Source: Cryptomeria japonica (taxonomy: Eukaryota; Streptophyta; Pinopsida; Cupressales; Cupressaceae). Taken from it: DNA of 62,000 bases. Position 1 is the first letter of the stretch, and each line of letters begins with the position of its first letter. Below, piece after piece: positions 43,493 to 55,221 of the stretch. The DNA lies in contig NC_081413.1 in NCBI RefSeq assembly GCF_030272615.1, positions 605,680,709-605,742,708 of the forward strand, read 5' to 3'. The notes beneath the pieces are model-generated. The model was given only the letters and a program-made list of their open reading frames with translations. It was not told the origin of the DNA and made no database searches. Both the position numbers and the translations under genes were made by a program.

Positions 43493-45050
43493 TGTTAGTT
43501 CCCCCCTGCAACTTTTTATTTTTAATACTCATACTTGTGGGTTGTTGTATTGTGCCTTTATTTCTGTTAGTTTTTTGTTCTTCTTCATACTTGAACCGTT
43601 GAACTCTGTCTAAAGTAAAGTTCAATATGTTCATAGTTCAAAGTGTGTTTCAAAAATTCATTAGCAATCTTTGTCCTCTCGAAAGAAAGCATTCTAGTGT
43701 CATCTGTTTGAACTTTGAACCCATGAACCAAGTTGGTTCAAGGTTCAAAATGTCTTTTGTAAGCTGCGGCAATGCGTTATTGTATAACAAGTGGATGTCT
43801 ACATGTTTGAAGTTAGTTTCCGTACTTGAACTTTGAACGAATTTTTAAAATGGTTCAAAAGATTCAAGCAGTTTGCTTGGTTCAAAGTAGTTTGCTTTAT
43901 AAATCTTTGTTGTCGCTCGTTCCCAGTTATGTTGTGTGCCACTTGTCCCCTATTGTACTTCTTTAATGAATTGAATCGTTGAACTCTTTGTGAAAAGTTT
44001 CAAGGTTCAAGAGTTCACTTCTAAGGCTCTTGATGATAATGAAAGTGGCACGAACCTGTTTGTATCGGCCATTGGGAGGACTTCTTCTGTATTATGCCGA
44101 CGCCAAGTGCAGAGCACGAGAAGTTGCTATCGGCCATTAGAAAACAACATTTGATGTTACCCCGATGACACAATAGCAAAAGAGCTAGCGGGGGAGCCAG
44201 TTATTGGGTATCAGAGAGGATTTGTTTCGGTTACTCCGAACATCCAATGGAAGGCGCGAACTTTGCAAGCCAGGTATCGAGCATCAGAAGCCAGGTTCTG
44301 GGGCTATGTTGATGATCCGATATGAAAAGTGCAGAATTATTTTTCGTTTAACTTGTTAGTTGCGGAAGTAGTTTTAAATGTTGGTTTCTCTGATTTTGCA
44401 GGGCAGAAGCTGATGGCTTTCCATGTTTCCCATATAACTGTTGGCCAAGTTGTGGCTATAAGATGAGATTTTCGAGACTTTAGAAAGGTCCAAAAAACTG
44501 TAATTTTTTGCCAGAAGTTAATATTCATTTTGTTTTGTTTTATGAATTGTTGTAAACTGTAATGGCTGGAAATCAATGAAAAGTTATGGTGTTATCTTTA
44601 AATCTGTGTTTGAAGATTAGTAATATTTCCTAGGAAGTTTTCTATGAGCATGATAGCATTTTATGATCAGTTATTTCTATGTCTTCTTCAATTCATGTTG
44701 TCATTACTTGTTAGCAAATCCATTGCCGATTGATTTTTGCTAATCCCCCTTCTCCTGTGAGGCATGAGAGAGAATCTATTAGGCATCAATACTATTGTGT
44801 TTTTGCTATCCTTTGGATTTATACAATGAGCATGTTTGTGAATCAAAGTCTATGAACTCTCACTAAATGTTCAGAAGATTTTTTCTATTTTCAGTTTGAA
44901 GGCATTCATTTGTGTTGATGGATGAATGTTAAAGCCTTTTAACACTTTCTGGTAAAAAGTGTTAGCATATATAATAAATTCATTGCAAATCATATGAGGA
45001 GCTACTCTTTAATGAAGAGGTTGAATTTCAATTAATTCAACCAACTGTTG
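43493..45050 (+). mobile_element. Solo-LTR-like insertion (1,558 bp) in element E
   Basis: GAATT-independent evidence: GTAAT is duplicated at 43488-43492 and 45051-45055, and the host ORF resumes in frame when the insertion and one copy are removed. It starts TGTTAGTTCCCCCC like an LTR but ends CTGTTG rather than CA. A TTTATAAATC TATA-like site lies at about 43893-43902. It contains no credible gene; short frames at 43627-43836 and 44337-44576 are noise. A cluster of GTTCAA/TTGAAC motifs fills 43590-44015. Strand is arbitrary except for the TATA-like and start motifs. Confidence 0.6.
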
Positions 45051-47605
45051 GTAATTTGTTTCTTTTCACAAAAGAGCGAATCAGAGTCATATTTTTCTTT
45101 TATTAATATTTTAGAAAAGAGACAACTCTGTTTGCTAACAATATTGAAGATAGATGAGACATGGATGGATGTTGTTACTCCTCGAACCATTTGGATAATA
45201 GAGATGGGCTATGAAGTAGATTTGAAATTTCTTGAGTCTTATGCAAGGATACTTCTTGATGCACCAAGGGAACCAACTGAGAAGATATTTGGCACAACTG
45301 AAACAATTGAGAGTGATGTATCCATGATGAAGGAGAGGAATTAAAGAGAAAAATTAATGAAAGATACTTCAAAGTTTGTAGAAGATGTTAAGAAAGGATT
45401 GATGGGATTTGAACAGATGAGTGGTATTGTTGAAAGCATGAAGGAAAGTAAAATTGGACAACAACCGATAGCTCATGTTTCCCCGATTGTTACTTCTTCT
45501 AAGACAGAAAGTGATAAAGTAGAAAAATTTAAAAGAGTTGAAAGAAAGAAAAGGAAACCTTCACTAGAACCTACTCCTTCTCTAAAGAGGACAAGAAAAC
45601 TAAGGAAGAAACAAAAAGCTATGAGAGAGCCCAGTATTCAGAGAAAGAAACTTACACCAAAGAAACCAACACCTAAGGTATCAAATATTCTATCCCTGAA
45701 AGAACTTATAAATGAAATTACCCAGGATGGAAACCTTAGCAATATCAGCAAATGTTATCATACTTTCAAAGATTCTAATAAGGGAACAATTGAGGAAAGT
45801 ATCATTCTACATCTTGATATTTACAAGAAATTTTTAATTGGGGTCATTGATAATTTGCCTAATGATCTTTATCTGAGACTTGAGGAAAAAAGAATGTCTA
45901 TAATAGAAATTGAAAAGAAATTAAAAATTGAAGCATTATTGGTAGTTCACCCTGTCAATTCCCAGTAGGAGATTGATGAATTGATTGTAGAAGCCAACCG
46001 GTCAGTTTTTGCTAGTGGTCACTAGCAGGTTAGCTTAATGGCAGACAGAGTCAAAGAAATTGTTGATGAAACGGCTGACAAATGGGATATATTCTTTGTG
46101 GAAAAGGAGAAGAAGGAAGAGAAGGATAAACAAAAAATAGACAAATCTTTCACTAAAGTATATCAAAAAAGTGATAAGGGTAAGAACAAAGTTGGTGGTA
46201 TTCCTGACTTGACTATCAAGGATAACTTACCCCCAACCGGCTGAAGACAGACCACCGTTAGTGGCAGAGAAACAAGTTGAGGAACAAGAAAAGGAACAGG
46301 TTAAAGAACAAGTTGAGGCATAGGTTGAAAATGAGGAAGAGAAAACAAAGGAAGTGAACACTAAGAATATTGATCTGGAGTCAAACATTTTGTTTACCAT
46401 GAATGTGGAAACTCGGGATATCAATGTAATTATAGATAAATCTTATGAGAATGTTGAAGAAAAGAAAATTGAAGCTACAAACACTGAGATCTCTGAGTCA
46501 TTGGTCAACACTGTTGACTCAGCAAAACATTGAGAAACCGGTAGAAGCAGAAGTAGAAGTAGAAGCAGAAGTAGAAGCACAAACTGAAATGGGTAAGGGA
46601 CAAGAACAGAGTATAGATAAACTGGAAAGAATCAAGGAAAATAGCAAGGATGATGGTAAAGTTGAAAACAAAATTGAAACACAGAGTGATCATAAGGAAG
46701 TAATAGTAAATAAAGAAGAGGTAAATGATGGTAGTAAGTTAGCAGAACTGGTTAATGTGTAGACATCTGGAGATGATAAGAAACCTACTGCAGAACATCT
46801 CACTCTGCCTAGCACTTCCACCATGGATTATAAACCTACCAACGTAACTGATGTTTTATTAGATTCTATCAAGAAGATCACTGAATGCAATGCCTTAGCA
46901 TTTAAGGCTATTGATGACACCTTGCCTATTTTACAATAGATAGCATTGATATGTAAGATAGATGATGTTGTAGACTCTATTGGTAAGTTAGACACATTGT
47001 CTAAATTTATTTCATCTAATATTCAGTCGATTGATAAGATTAATGAGTAGACAATCAGAGAAAGGGTAAATAAGGAGAAGGCACATTTCTTTAATAAATC
47101 TATTGAGGACTGTACTGGAAAGCTAGATTCCTTAATATCAACACTAAATTCAATAATTTTGGAGTTTAAGGAATTGTATAGAGATGTTTGCAAGCCACAC
47201 CATTTGACTGTTGATATGGATGATCAGATTAAATAGACACAGAAGGAAATTGATGATATAGCAGACAACCTGATTGGTTCTTCTAAACTCACTTTAGTTT
47301 TAGATCAATAAATGGTAGTATATGAGGAGAAAATAGAAAATCTTGAAAAGGAGAAGGCTTGATTAAAGTTAAAAGCCTGGGAGTTAAAGAACAAACTTGG
47401 TCCTAGATTGGAAAATCTGTTGACATGTCGGTATGGACTATCTAAGGCTACTATTCCAGGAGGAAGATCACCAGAGGAACAAATGCATCATCTAACTGGC
47501 ATGATCCGACAAACTAAGGATATCATTTATGATAGTTCTAAATTTTTGCAAGGACTTAACCTGATTGTAGCGGATATCTTTCAGATTGTACATAACTGGT
47601 TATAG
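45051..47605 (+). pseudogene. Element E second ORF, C-terminal part (unknown function)
   Basis: The frame resumes in phase after the insertion (VICFFSQKSESESYFSF). Landmarks are DETWMDVVTPRTIWIIEMGY, a strongly basic segment near 45540-45680 (RVERKKRKPSLEPTPSLKR) and SLKELINEITQDGNLSN. It continues with an acidic region with a Val-Glu-Ala repeat (46541-46585) and a coiled-coil-like end (GGRSPEEQMHHLTGMIRQTK) up to a stop at 47603-47605. Stops occur near 45342, 45966, 46242, 46320, 46760 and later, and frameshifts near 46240 and 46500. With the N-terminal part the ancestral frame is about 1,180 codons. Confidence 0.6.
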
Positions 47606-47792
47606 GCTTCTAGGTAGAATTTTTGAATTCTTGATTCTTTTTGACAACCTTTGTCATTGATTTCAAAGGGGGAGTGATAGAGAAAAAGTATACTGAAGGA
47701 GATCATTTTCTTAGGGGGAGCACTTTCGGTTTTGGAAATTTTGGTTTTTGGTTTTTCTCATGAGTCTTGCCATCAATGCCAAAGTGGGAGAT
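47606..47792 (+). other. Element E polypurine tract region
   Basis: Three G-rich purine tracts: AAAGGGGGAGTGA (from about 47667), TTAGGGGGAGCAC (about 47711) and AAAGTGGGAGAT abutting the LTR (47781-47792). Confidence 0.65.
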
Positions 47793-48658
47793 TGTGGGCA
47801 TTACAAACTCAAATGAGAATGGTTGATGTTGTCAATGATGGAAACCAGCTGGTAACAGGGTTCTACAAGATTTTATTGATTATATTGGCAACAGACTTCA
47901 CATACCGGCACTAGCAGCTACACAAAGTTCATTCACACCGGCATCCAGTTTACACCAGCAATGAATCATACCGGCACCCAAGCCGACATATGATAAATTT
48001 TTGTTTATTCAAATTATACTATAATGTAATTAATTATTTGTAGCCGACATAATGTATTGTAAAGGCTCATATATGTATGAGATCTTATAGGTCATTTTGT
48101 AGGAGATGAGTATGTAATTAGGTAATGAATATGAGAGCGAATATTTGTATATGCATTTTGATGTAAGTATTTTATGAGCGAATAAAAGTAGAAGCAGAGT
48201 GAAGCAAGGTTTATGGCAGAGGTATCTGAGAGAGATTAAACTGGTACTAAATCCAGCATTGCAAATGCTATTTTGAGCAGTACATTGTCATTGGATTTAA
48301 CCATCCAATTTTGTAGTCAGTGGGACTCCAGTTTTGTTGTTGAGCAGTGAGCTCTAGGCTATTGGCCTTCCTGCATGTGCAGACCCCTATTGTATAAGTA
48401 ATATTTATTTATATTGGCCAGTGAGTAAATATTGTAGGTCACAAATCTTTCCCCTACCAAGTTTCCTCGCCAAAATATATTGTGTTATGGTGTGTATTGA
48501 TGTTGTCTCTCTTATTTCTCTTTATTGCATTATTACTTGTTTACCGGTATATTAATTTAGGTTCTAGAGTTGCAAACAAGTTTAAATCTTTTGTTAACCG
48601 GCTAGACAATGATTCATCCCCCCTCTTAGTGTCTTTACGAATGATCAAGTATTTAAGA
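47793..48658 (+). repeat. Element E 3' LTR
   Basis: It starts TGTGGGCATTACAAACTC and ends TTTAAGA (from an ancestral TCTAACA), followed by the AATAG duplication. It matches 20411-21292. Confidence 0.85.
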
Positions 48659-48663
48659 AATAG

Positions 48664-48960
48664 GATCAGTGATGTCCACCTATATGTCTTTGAGGGTTTA
48701 CTTCATACAAAGTACCTAAGAGAAACATGTAGAAACAACAATGTATTCTTCTTCAGCAGTTGATAAGGAGACCGAATCCTACTTCTTACTATGACATGAG
48801 ACCAACTGGTCACCTAGGAAGAATGCACCACCACTTGTGCTCTTCTAGTCATCAATGTAACCTGCCCAATCAGGATCAGTGCATGCTTCCAAGATGAATG
48901 CCCCTTCCTTAGGGTACCATAAACCATAACTGAGTGTTCCTTGGAGGTACCTAAAATTCT
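48664..48960 (-). pseudogene. Element D RNase H, N-terminal part
   Basis: Minus-strand translation across broken frames gives the GGAFFLG-like and SLSTAEEEYI-like blocks of copia RNase H. It joins the C-terminal part at 20169-20405 when element E and one AATAG are removed. Several stops interrupt it. Confidence 0.7.
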
Positions 48961-48969
48961 ACTTACAAC

Positions 48970-49960
48970 ATTCATATGTGACTACTTAGGTGCAACTTGA
49001 AATTTGGTCACCATGCACACTGCCTGTACTATATCTAGTCTATAAGCAGTTAGATACAATAGGTTGCCTATCTTGGACCTATACAATGTTTGATCCACCA
49101 TTGGTGATTCATCATTCTTGCTTAATTTTCTTCTGGTCATGATGGGGTTACTTACTAGTTTGCAATCCTCCATTTGAAATTTCTTCAACATATCCTTTGC
49201 ATACTTGGTTTGTGAGATAAAGATTCCCTTATCTTGTTGTAATATCTGCAAACCAAGGAAGTTTGTCAATTCACCAAGCATTGACATCTCAAATTTTGAC
49301 TACATTTGATCAGCAAATTCTTTGCAAAGGGTATCCTTATTGCCTCCAAAAATAATGTCATCTACATACACAACCACAATGATCATGTGGTTTCCATCTT
49401 TCTTTATGTATAAATTGTTGTCAGCACTCCCCTTTTTGAATCGTTGCTCCTTCAGGTACTAATCTAATCTTGAATACCATGCTCTAGGAGCTTTCTTTAA
49501 ACCATACAAGGGCTTCTTCAACTGGCACATAAAGGTTTCATCATCATGTAGCTGGAACCCTTTTGGTTGTTCCATGTACACTTCTTCTTCCAAATTTCCA
49601 TTTAGGAAGGTGGATTTTACATTGATCTAATATACTTTATAACCTTTGTAGGCAGAAAAGGCTAAAAAAATTCTAATTGCTTCTAGTCTAGCTACCGATG
49701 CAAATGTTTATTCAAAGTCAATACCCTCTACTTGAGAGTATCCTTTGCACACAAGTCTAGCTTTATGCCTAACAATTTTATCTTCTTCATTCATCTTATT
49801 CTAGTAGACCTATTTAGTGCTAATGATGTTCTTGTCTTCCAGTCTAGGGACTAATTCCCAAGTCTTGTTCTTCTCAATCTGTTGCAATTCTTCTTCCATG
49901 GCATCCATCCATTCCTGTCTTTTGTTGGCCTCATTGAATGTCTTAGGTTCTACTTTAGTC
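48970..49960 (-). pseudogene. Element D reverse transcriptase, broken
   Basis: The C-terminal part (48982-49287) reads MLGELTNFLGLQILQQDKGI and LLYLTAYRLDIVQAVCMVTK. The [10 protein letters not shown] catalytic box is near 49345-49375. LKKAPRAWYS-like and VYMEQPKGF-like blocks lie near 49480-49580, and the N-terminal VCKGYSQVEG-like block near 49720-49760. Frames are broken by numerous stops. Confidence 0.78.
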
Positions 49961-50061
49961 ATGAGGCAGAAGTTGACTTATTCATCATTTCGGGCAAGTC
50001 TTCTTCTATTCTGCACACCATCACTCTTATTTCCTATAATTTTCTCTTCTGGGTGATTCAA

Positions 50062-51060
50062 CTACACATACCGATTGGGATCCTTTTTGGAAACTTCTTC
50101 TGGTTCATTGTCTGACTGAGCTTCCTCACCTTCATCACCGAAATCATCATACTGGTTCAACTGTGATTGACTTCCTTTGTGCATATGCTCATCAAATCTT
50201 ACATGCACACTCTCAATGACTCTCCTTAGTCTTTTGTTGTAGCATTTGTAGGCCTTGATGTTAGATGAGTAACCAAGGAAGATTCCTTCATCACTCCTAG
50301 AGTCAAAACTACCTAGACCATCCATATCTCTCTTGGTAAAACACTTACTTCCAAATACCTTGAAGTATTTGACTAAAGGTTTCCGGTCATACCATAACTC
50401 ATAAGGTGTCATTCTGATGTTTTTTCTTAATTGAACCCGTTTCAAAGTATATGTAGCAATATGAACAACTTCCTTCCAATATGTTTCTAGCGGACTGGCC
50501 TCATTTAACATGGTTTTGGCCATCTCCTTGATTGTCTTATTCTTCCTTTCTACCACACCATTTTGTTGTGGTCTTCTAGGGGCTAAGTATTGCCTTTATT
50601 CCATATCTTTCACAATAATCTTCAAACTCATTTGATGTGAACTCTCCACCCCGGTCCAATCTTAGATATTTTAGCTTGCACCCACTTTCCTTCTCCACCA
50701 TCTTCTTAAAGATATTAAATCTATCAAATGCCTGTGATTTATCTTGAAGGAAAGTGACCCATGTCATTCTTGATTAATCATCAATAAAGAGCATAAAATA
50801 TCTTTCACCGACAAGAGCTCTTGTCCTAGTTGGGCCACACAGATCTGTATGTACAATTTCAAGTGGTCTTGAGGTGTTGTGCTCTTTTGTCCTAAAGCTC
50901 ACCTTAGTCTGCTTCCCTTTCACACATTCATCACCAAATGTGCTTACCAGTTTGATGATGGGTGGAATATTTCTTATGCACCCCTTTCTGCTTACTGCAA
51001 CTAAGTTATCAAAGTCTATGTGGCCTAATCTTCAGTGCCACAACTAGCTTTCATCAACCT
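50062..51060 (-). pseudogene. Element D integrase, broken
   Basis: The C-terminal half (50062-50556) begins MVERKNKTIKEMAKTML, containing the catalytic-Glu context, and continues with RMTPYELWYDRKPLVKYFKV and [20 protein letters not shown]. The second Asp lies in LRLDRGGEFTSNEF (50576-50767). The first-Asp block (IVHTDLCGPTRTRA-like) is near 50810-50860 and the zinc region near 50900-51060. Stops separate the blocks. Confidence 0.8.
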
Positions 51061-51580
51061 GTCCCATCATGCATTGTGACTCATAACATTACTTTAGATT
51101 GTAAACATTTCCATCTATTCTCTTTCCTTATGCCACAACCTGACTGGTACTCTCTTTCTTTATCTAGCAGCTGGTAGAGTCAAAGGTGAATTTATAACCT
51201 TTGTCACACATCTAACTTACACTCAGTAGATTGTTCTTTAGGCCTTCCACATAATATACATCATGTGCCTTCAATTTTCCATCAATACTTAGAGTACCTT
51301 TTCCCTTTATTTTGATGGATGTGTTGTCTCTGAATCTTACTAAACCACCATTCTAGACTTCGAGCTTGATAAATTTCCTTTTTATCACCGGTCATATGGT
51401 TGGAACAACCACTATCTACAACCCATAGATTTTTCCTTTCAGCATGTAAGGCAGTCTACACTATCAGACTTGATTTTACCTTGTCCTTTTCTTTTCAAAC
51501 CCATATGAGTTTGGTTTCCTTCTTCTTGTCAGCTGATATTTTGTGGTCTAGTTCAACTACCAGTTCTTGATCAAGATTTG
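51061..51580 (-). pseudogene. Element D protease region, broken
   Basis: Minus-strand translation around 51378-51430 gives WVVDSGCSNHMTGDKK, the catalytic DSG of copia protease. It is followed by the usual linker with a LLSVSQ-type region toward 51210. Frames are interrupted. Confidence 0.7.
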
Positions 51581-51587
51581 TGTTCTT

Positions 51588-53652
51588 CTACTTGATCTTC
51601 CCATTTTTACAAAAAATTGCTATATGTCCAAACTCTTGACAGTTATAGCATTTCACATTTTCATTTAAAGATGAATCTTTGAAATTATTGTAGGGAACTG
51701 GTTTATTCTTCCTACATTCAAAACTCCTATGACCATATCCATTGCACTGATAATAGACAACATTCATATCCCAGAATGCATTAAAAGGATTTCTACTTTC
51801 ATAACTCATAGAGGGCTTATTGGTTAATCTACAATCAGCTATTCTATGCCTAAATTTATTACACTAGTAACAATAACCATGAAAGTTTGAAACATACCAT
51901 TTAGGTTGCCTTGATCCTACAAATGACTACCTCAACGGGGGTCTTCCCTTCATGTTGCTAACTCTAGTGAATCCTTCATGGTCAACTCTTTATTTCTCCT
52001 TGGATCTGCATGTTGGTACAATTAGTGTGGCCTCCAGTTCATTTCTTGTGTATACCGACTTGTGTGGCGATTTCTAACAACATCTGCATATGTCTTCTTC
52101 CTAATATCCTTTCTTACTGTGAACGTCTTCTTCTCTTTACCTTCATTTGAACAAGTGAACTTTATCTCCTTGTCAGATGTATCTTTACTACTTGAACTTT
52201 GACCTTCTTCAAATCCCAAGCCACCAGTATCTTTGGATTGCTTTTGTTTTCTTAACATCTTGTCTAATGCTTCAATGTTGCCTTCATATTTGCTTCTCAC
52301 TTTTATTTCTTCCTTTCTTTCTTCAAGCTCCTTTTTGAGCTTCACTATTTCTACTTCCAGATCTTGATGCTCCTTTTCCTTCTTTATCGGATCAAAGGGT
52401 TTCACTTCACATATCCTCTTGGTTTCTTCCAGCTAAAGTTTCAAGTCAAATATAGCTTGATTTGACTCATCCAGGGATTGCTTTAGGAGACCTTGTTCAT
52501 CTACTACAGCAAGCTTGAACTTCTTGAGTTCTCTTCATGTTTTACTCAGCACCTCAAGCACACTTATAAGCTCACCTTCTAGATCCACTTCAGCCTCAAT
52601 GTCTTCTTCTTCCTCATCTTCACCAATTGGTTCATCAAGTACCATAAAGAGATTAACTTCTTTGTCATTGTCATGGTAGTCATCTTCTGATGCAGTTTCT
52701 TCATCTGTGGCATCATCTTCAATAGTATATAGGTTGTTCTGCTTCTAGTAACCTCTTCTTCCTTACTGGGAGACATTTCTTTCCTTATCTTTACCAGTAT
52801 ATCTGCTAATGCCTCTTGACTCATCTCCACCTGTTTCATTATAAGGATATTTGCAGCAAAGTGTCCAACTTTACCATAGTTGAAACATTTGAGTGGTAGC
52901 TTTCCTTTATACTTGTTGAATCCTCTTTTGACATTTTTGACAAAGTTTGCTACCTCTGCATCAAATTCTTCACTGGATCCTTTATGAGAAACCACTTCTT
53001 TTCCCTTCTTGGTGGAATTGAACACTACCTCTTTCCTTGAGGATGTATCACCAGTTGCTCTCATTTCATAGGCTACCAATGAACCAAAAAGATCATCCAT
53101 TGTGAAGGTCTTCAGATCCTTGGCTTCTTCTATGGTAGACACCTTAGTATCATACTTAGGTGTGAGAGATCTAAGTACCTTCTTAACAAGAATCTCATCT
53201 GCAATTTCTTCTCCAAGTCCTCTGATGGTGTTCATAGTTTCATCAAATCTGTGAAGGTAGTCAGCAATCTTTTCTTCATCCTTCATCCTGATGCTTTCAA
53301 GCTAGCCCCTCAGTGTTTGCATCTTGGCCTCTTTGACTTTTGCATCTCCTTCAAATAACCTCTATATTTTACCCAAAGTCTCATTGGCAGATGCACAATG
53401 CATAACCTTGACAAACTCATTATCAAACAACTCGCTCAAGATAGTGTGTTTAGCCTTTGCATTGTTCTCATACTCCTTCTTGGAATCTAGATCAATGGGA
53501 GGAACACTAGGGAAAACATACCCATTCTTGACATACATCCATACATCAAAACCAAGGGAGGAAATATAGGTCTCCATTATTCTACTCCAGAAGGCATAGT
53601 TAGATCCATCAAACATGGGAACTTTTGAGGAAGCGGACTCATTTCTTGCCAT
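51588..53652 (-). pseudogene. Element D Gag, broken, several zinc knuckles
   Basis: The start at 53652 (MARNESASSKVPMFDGSNYA) is about 50 bases after the primer site. The UBN2-type core spans 53362-53652 and 52579-53286 (KIADYLHRFDETMNTIRGLG). A first knuckle near 52850-52890 has lost its second Cys (CFNYGKVGH). The coiled coil at 52022-52405 leads to LDKMLRKQKQ and GLGFEEGQSS. Further knuckles follow: one with a stop near 51834-51875, then CYQCNGYGHRSFEC and CYNCQEFGHIAIFC in 51606-51752. So this family had about four knuckles in two groups. Stops and frameshifts occur near 53290, 52578 and 52420. Confidence 0.8.
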
Positions 53653-53702
53653 TGTGTTCTAAGACCAGAATCTATGCAAGCTTTAATCAACCAGGAACCT
53701 AA

Positions 53703-53714
53703 GCTTTGATACCA
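53703..53714 (-). other. Element D primer-binding site (initiator Met type)
   Basis: The minus strand reads TGGTATCAAAGC immediately after the LTR end, the same variant as element E. Confidence 0.8.
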
Positions 53715-53716
53715 AT

Positions 53717-55221
53717 TTTTTAACATAATGTACCACTGAGAGGGGGGTGAATTGGTTGTTCCTAAATTCTTTTCCTTTTTAAAACAACCTTAGAATACTG
53801 GTTATTATCCTAAGCACTAAACAATCAAACCAGTAAGACAAATAAGGATACCAAAAGAGACAAACACATAAATGCAACCCACAATACCAGATGTACGAGG
53901 AAACCCCAATATGGGAAAAAACATTGGTGAGAAATGTTGTTGGAGACTACTGCTCCAATCTAGCTTCACAATTGAAATAATGAATTACAAAGATTTAGGG
54001 CACCAACCCCTGCACCAAGCTCCAACTTGGTGATGTATATTGAAATACAATTTTTATACAGTTATAGCTTCTGATTGCAAATGAGTTTTGCAACACTTGA
54101 TCAAATAGATTTCTATCAGTTAACACTCTTCTCTTCTTCTCTCTCAGCCTCACAACACACTTAGTCACACTTGCATGCCTTCTTGACTGATTACACCTCA
54201 CTTGTTAGCTAAACTGTCAGATCTGCGATAGTTTACCGACACATTGTCTTTGTCGGTTAAACCCTCTCACCGGTTTGCCTGCTAACTCACTCTGCAACTT
54301 TCTTAGAATAATTTCTAAGGAAGATGATCCTTCTCTATGCTCAAGCTCTCTTCACTCTACTTCTTTACATCAAGCATCAATCATTTCTATCTTGAGCTCA
54401 CATATTTACAATCTTGGACTCTCGCCAAAAACCGCATTCAAACAATGTCGTGTTTGGTTTTTCCTTCTCCAACTCGAACCAAATCCAATTTGATTCAATC
54501 TACTTTTCTAGGGATATGATCTTAATGACATCGATCAACACCAGCAAAGCTTCACATTCCAATGTGCATTTTCTAAATCTGGAGGTCCACACCATGCTTT
54601 TTTTCTTTTCTCTTTCATACGCCATTAATGGCTTTGTTTTTTCCTTTAGCAAATGGGTACAAAGATCAAATCTTCTTGCATGATCAGTTCAGTCACTTGC
54701 TAGCTTATCTTCCTTGAGCCGCAATCCTCTAGCATCCTCCATGACTTGCGGGTTCATCATAAAAGTCAACCTGCTTGTTGACTTATTGCATCGATCTGTA
54801 CAATATCACCACCTGGCATCTAACTGTCATGTTTGTCGACATGCACCTTTTCTTTTATTTCTATGTCAATTTGACCTTTTTTGATGACAAAGGTTGACTA
54901 CTAGCTTAGTTCATCTTGCCTTCTGGTATGTCTTCATGCCATCCTCTCTGTTCTACTCACCGGGTGTTGTTGTGATTCTTTTAATATTCCACCTCTTCAT
55001 CACAAACAAACAACCAACCTTCATCCTAGTTTATGCCTTACCGATAAACCTACTTTACCAGCAGATGACACAATTCATGTGTACTAATAGCCATCCTTCT
55101 ATCTCCTCACTCACATGTGCATTTCCATCATATTTATTTCTCTTCTTATACCGGTCACCACATCTTACTTACTGGTGACCTTGCCAAACCAGTTGACCTC
55201 AATGACAACTTAATGCCAATA
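53717..55221 (-). repeat. Element D 5' LTR
   Basis: About 1,505 bp, matching 18364-19959. Its end next to the primer site is mutated (GTTAAAAA for GTTCAACA), and its outer end lacks one copy of the AATGCCAAT/AATGCCAACA tandem seen in the other LTR, so the right boundary is approximate. Confidence 0.8.

Larger units (their letters stand above)
20411..48658 (+). mobile_element. Element E: copia-type element without pol, hosting element F
   Basis: LTRs are at 20411-21292 (882 bp) and 47793-48658 (866 bp), with AATAG duplications at 20406-20410 and 48659-48663. It has an initiator-Met primer site and a polypurine tract. Without F (21622-41338 plus one duplication copy) and the 43493-45050 insertion, the element is about 7 kb. 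Its interior has no protease, integrase, RT or RNase H. It encodes a coiled-coil and four-zinc-knuckle protein (21364-42201 across the insertion) and a second very long frame (42508-47605). It must have depended on another element's enzymes. Confidence 0.88.
18364..55221 (-). mobile_element. Element D: Ty1/copia retrotransposon split by nested insertions
   Basis: The minus-strand order is 5' LTR (53717-55221), primer site, gag, protease, integrase, RT, RNase H, then (after removing element E) the rest of RNase H, polypurine tract and 3' LTR (18364-19959). Its own length is about 8.6 kb. The two LTRs clearly match over their length with many substitutions and small indels, so it is the oldest layer of the nest. 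Possible target duplication AATTA (18359-18363) against AATTG at the right edge is imperfect. Confidence 0.85.

Noticed and set aside
43627-43836. 69-aa frame in the solo-LTR-like insertion
   Set aside because: It lies in the GTTCAA-rich repeat cluster and has no recognisable feature.
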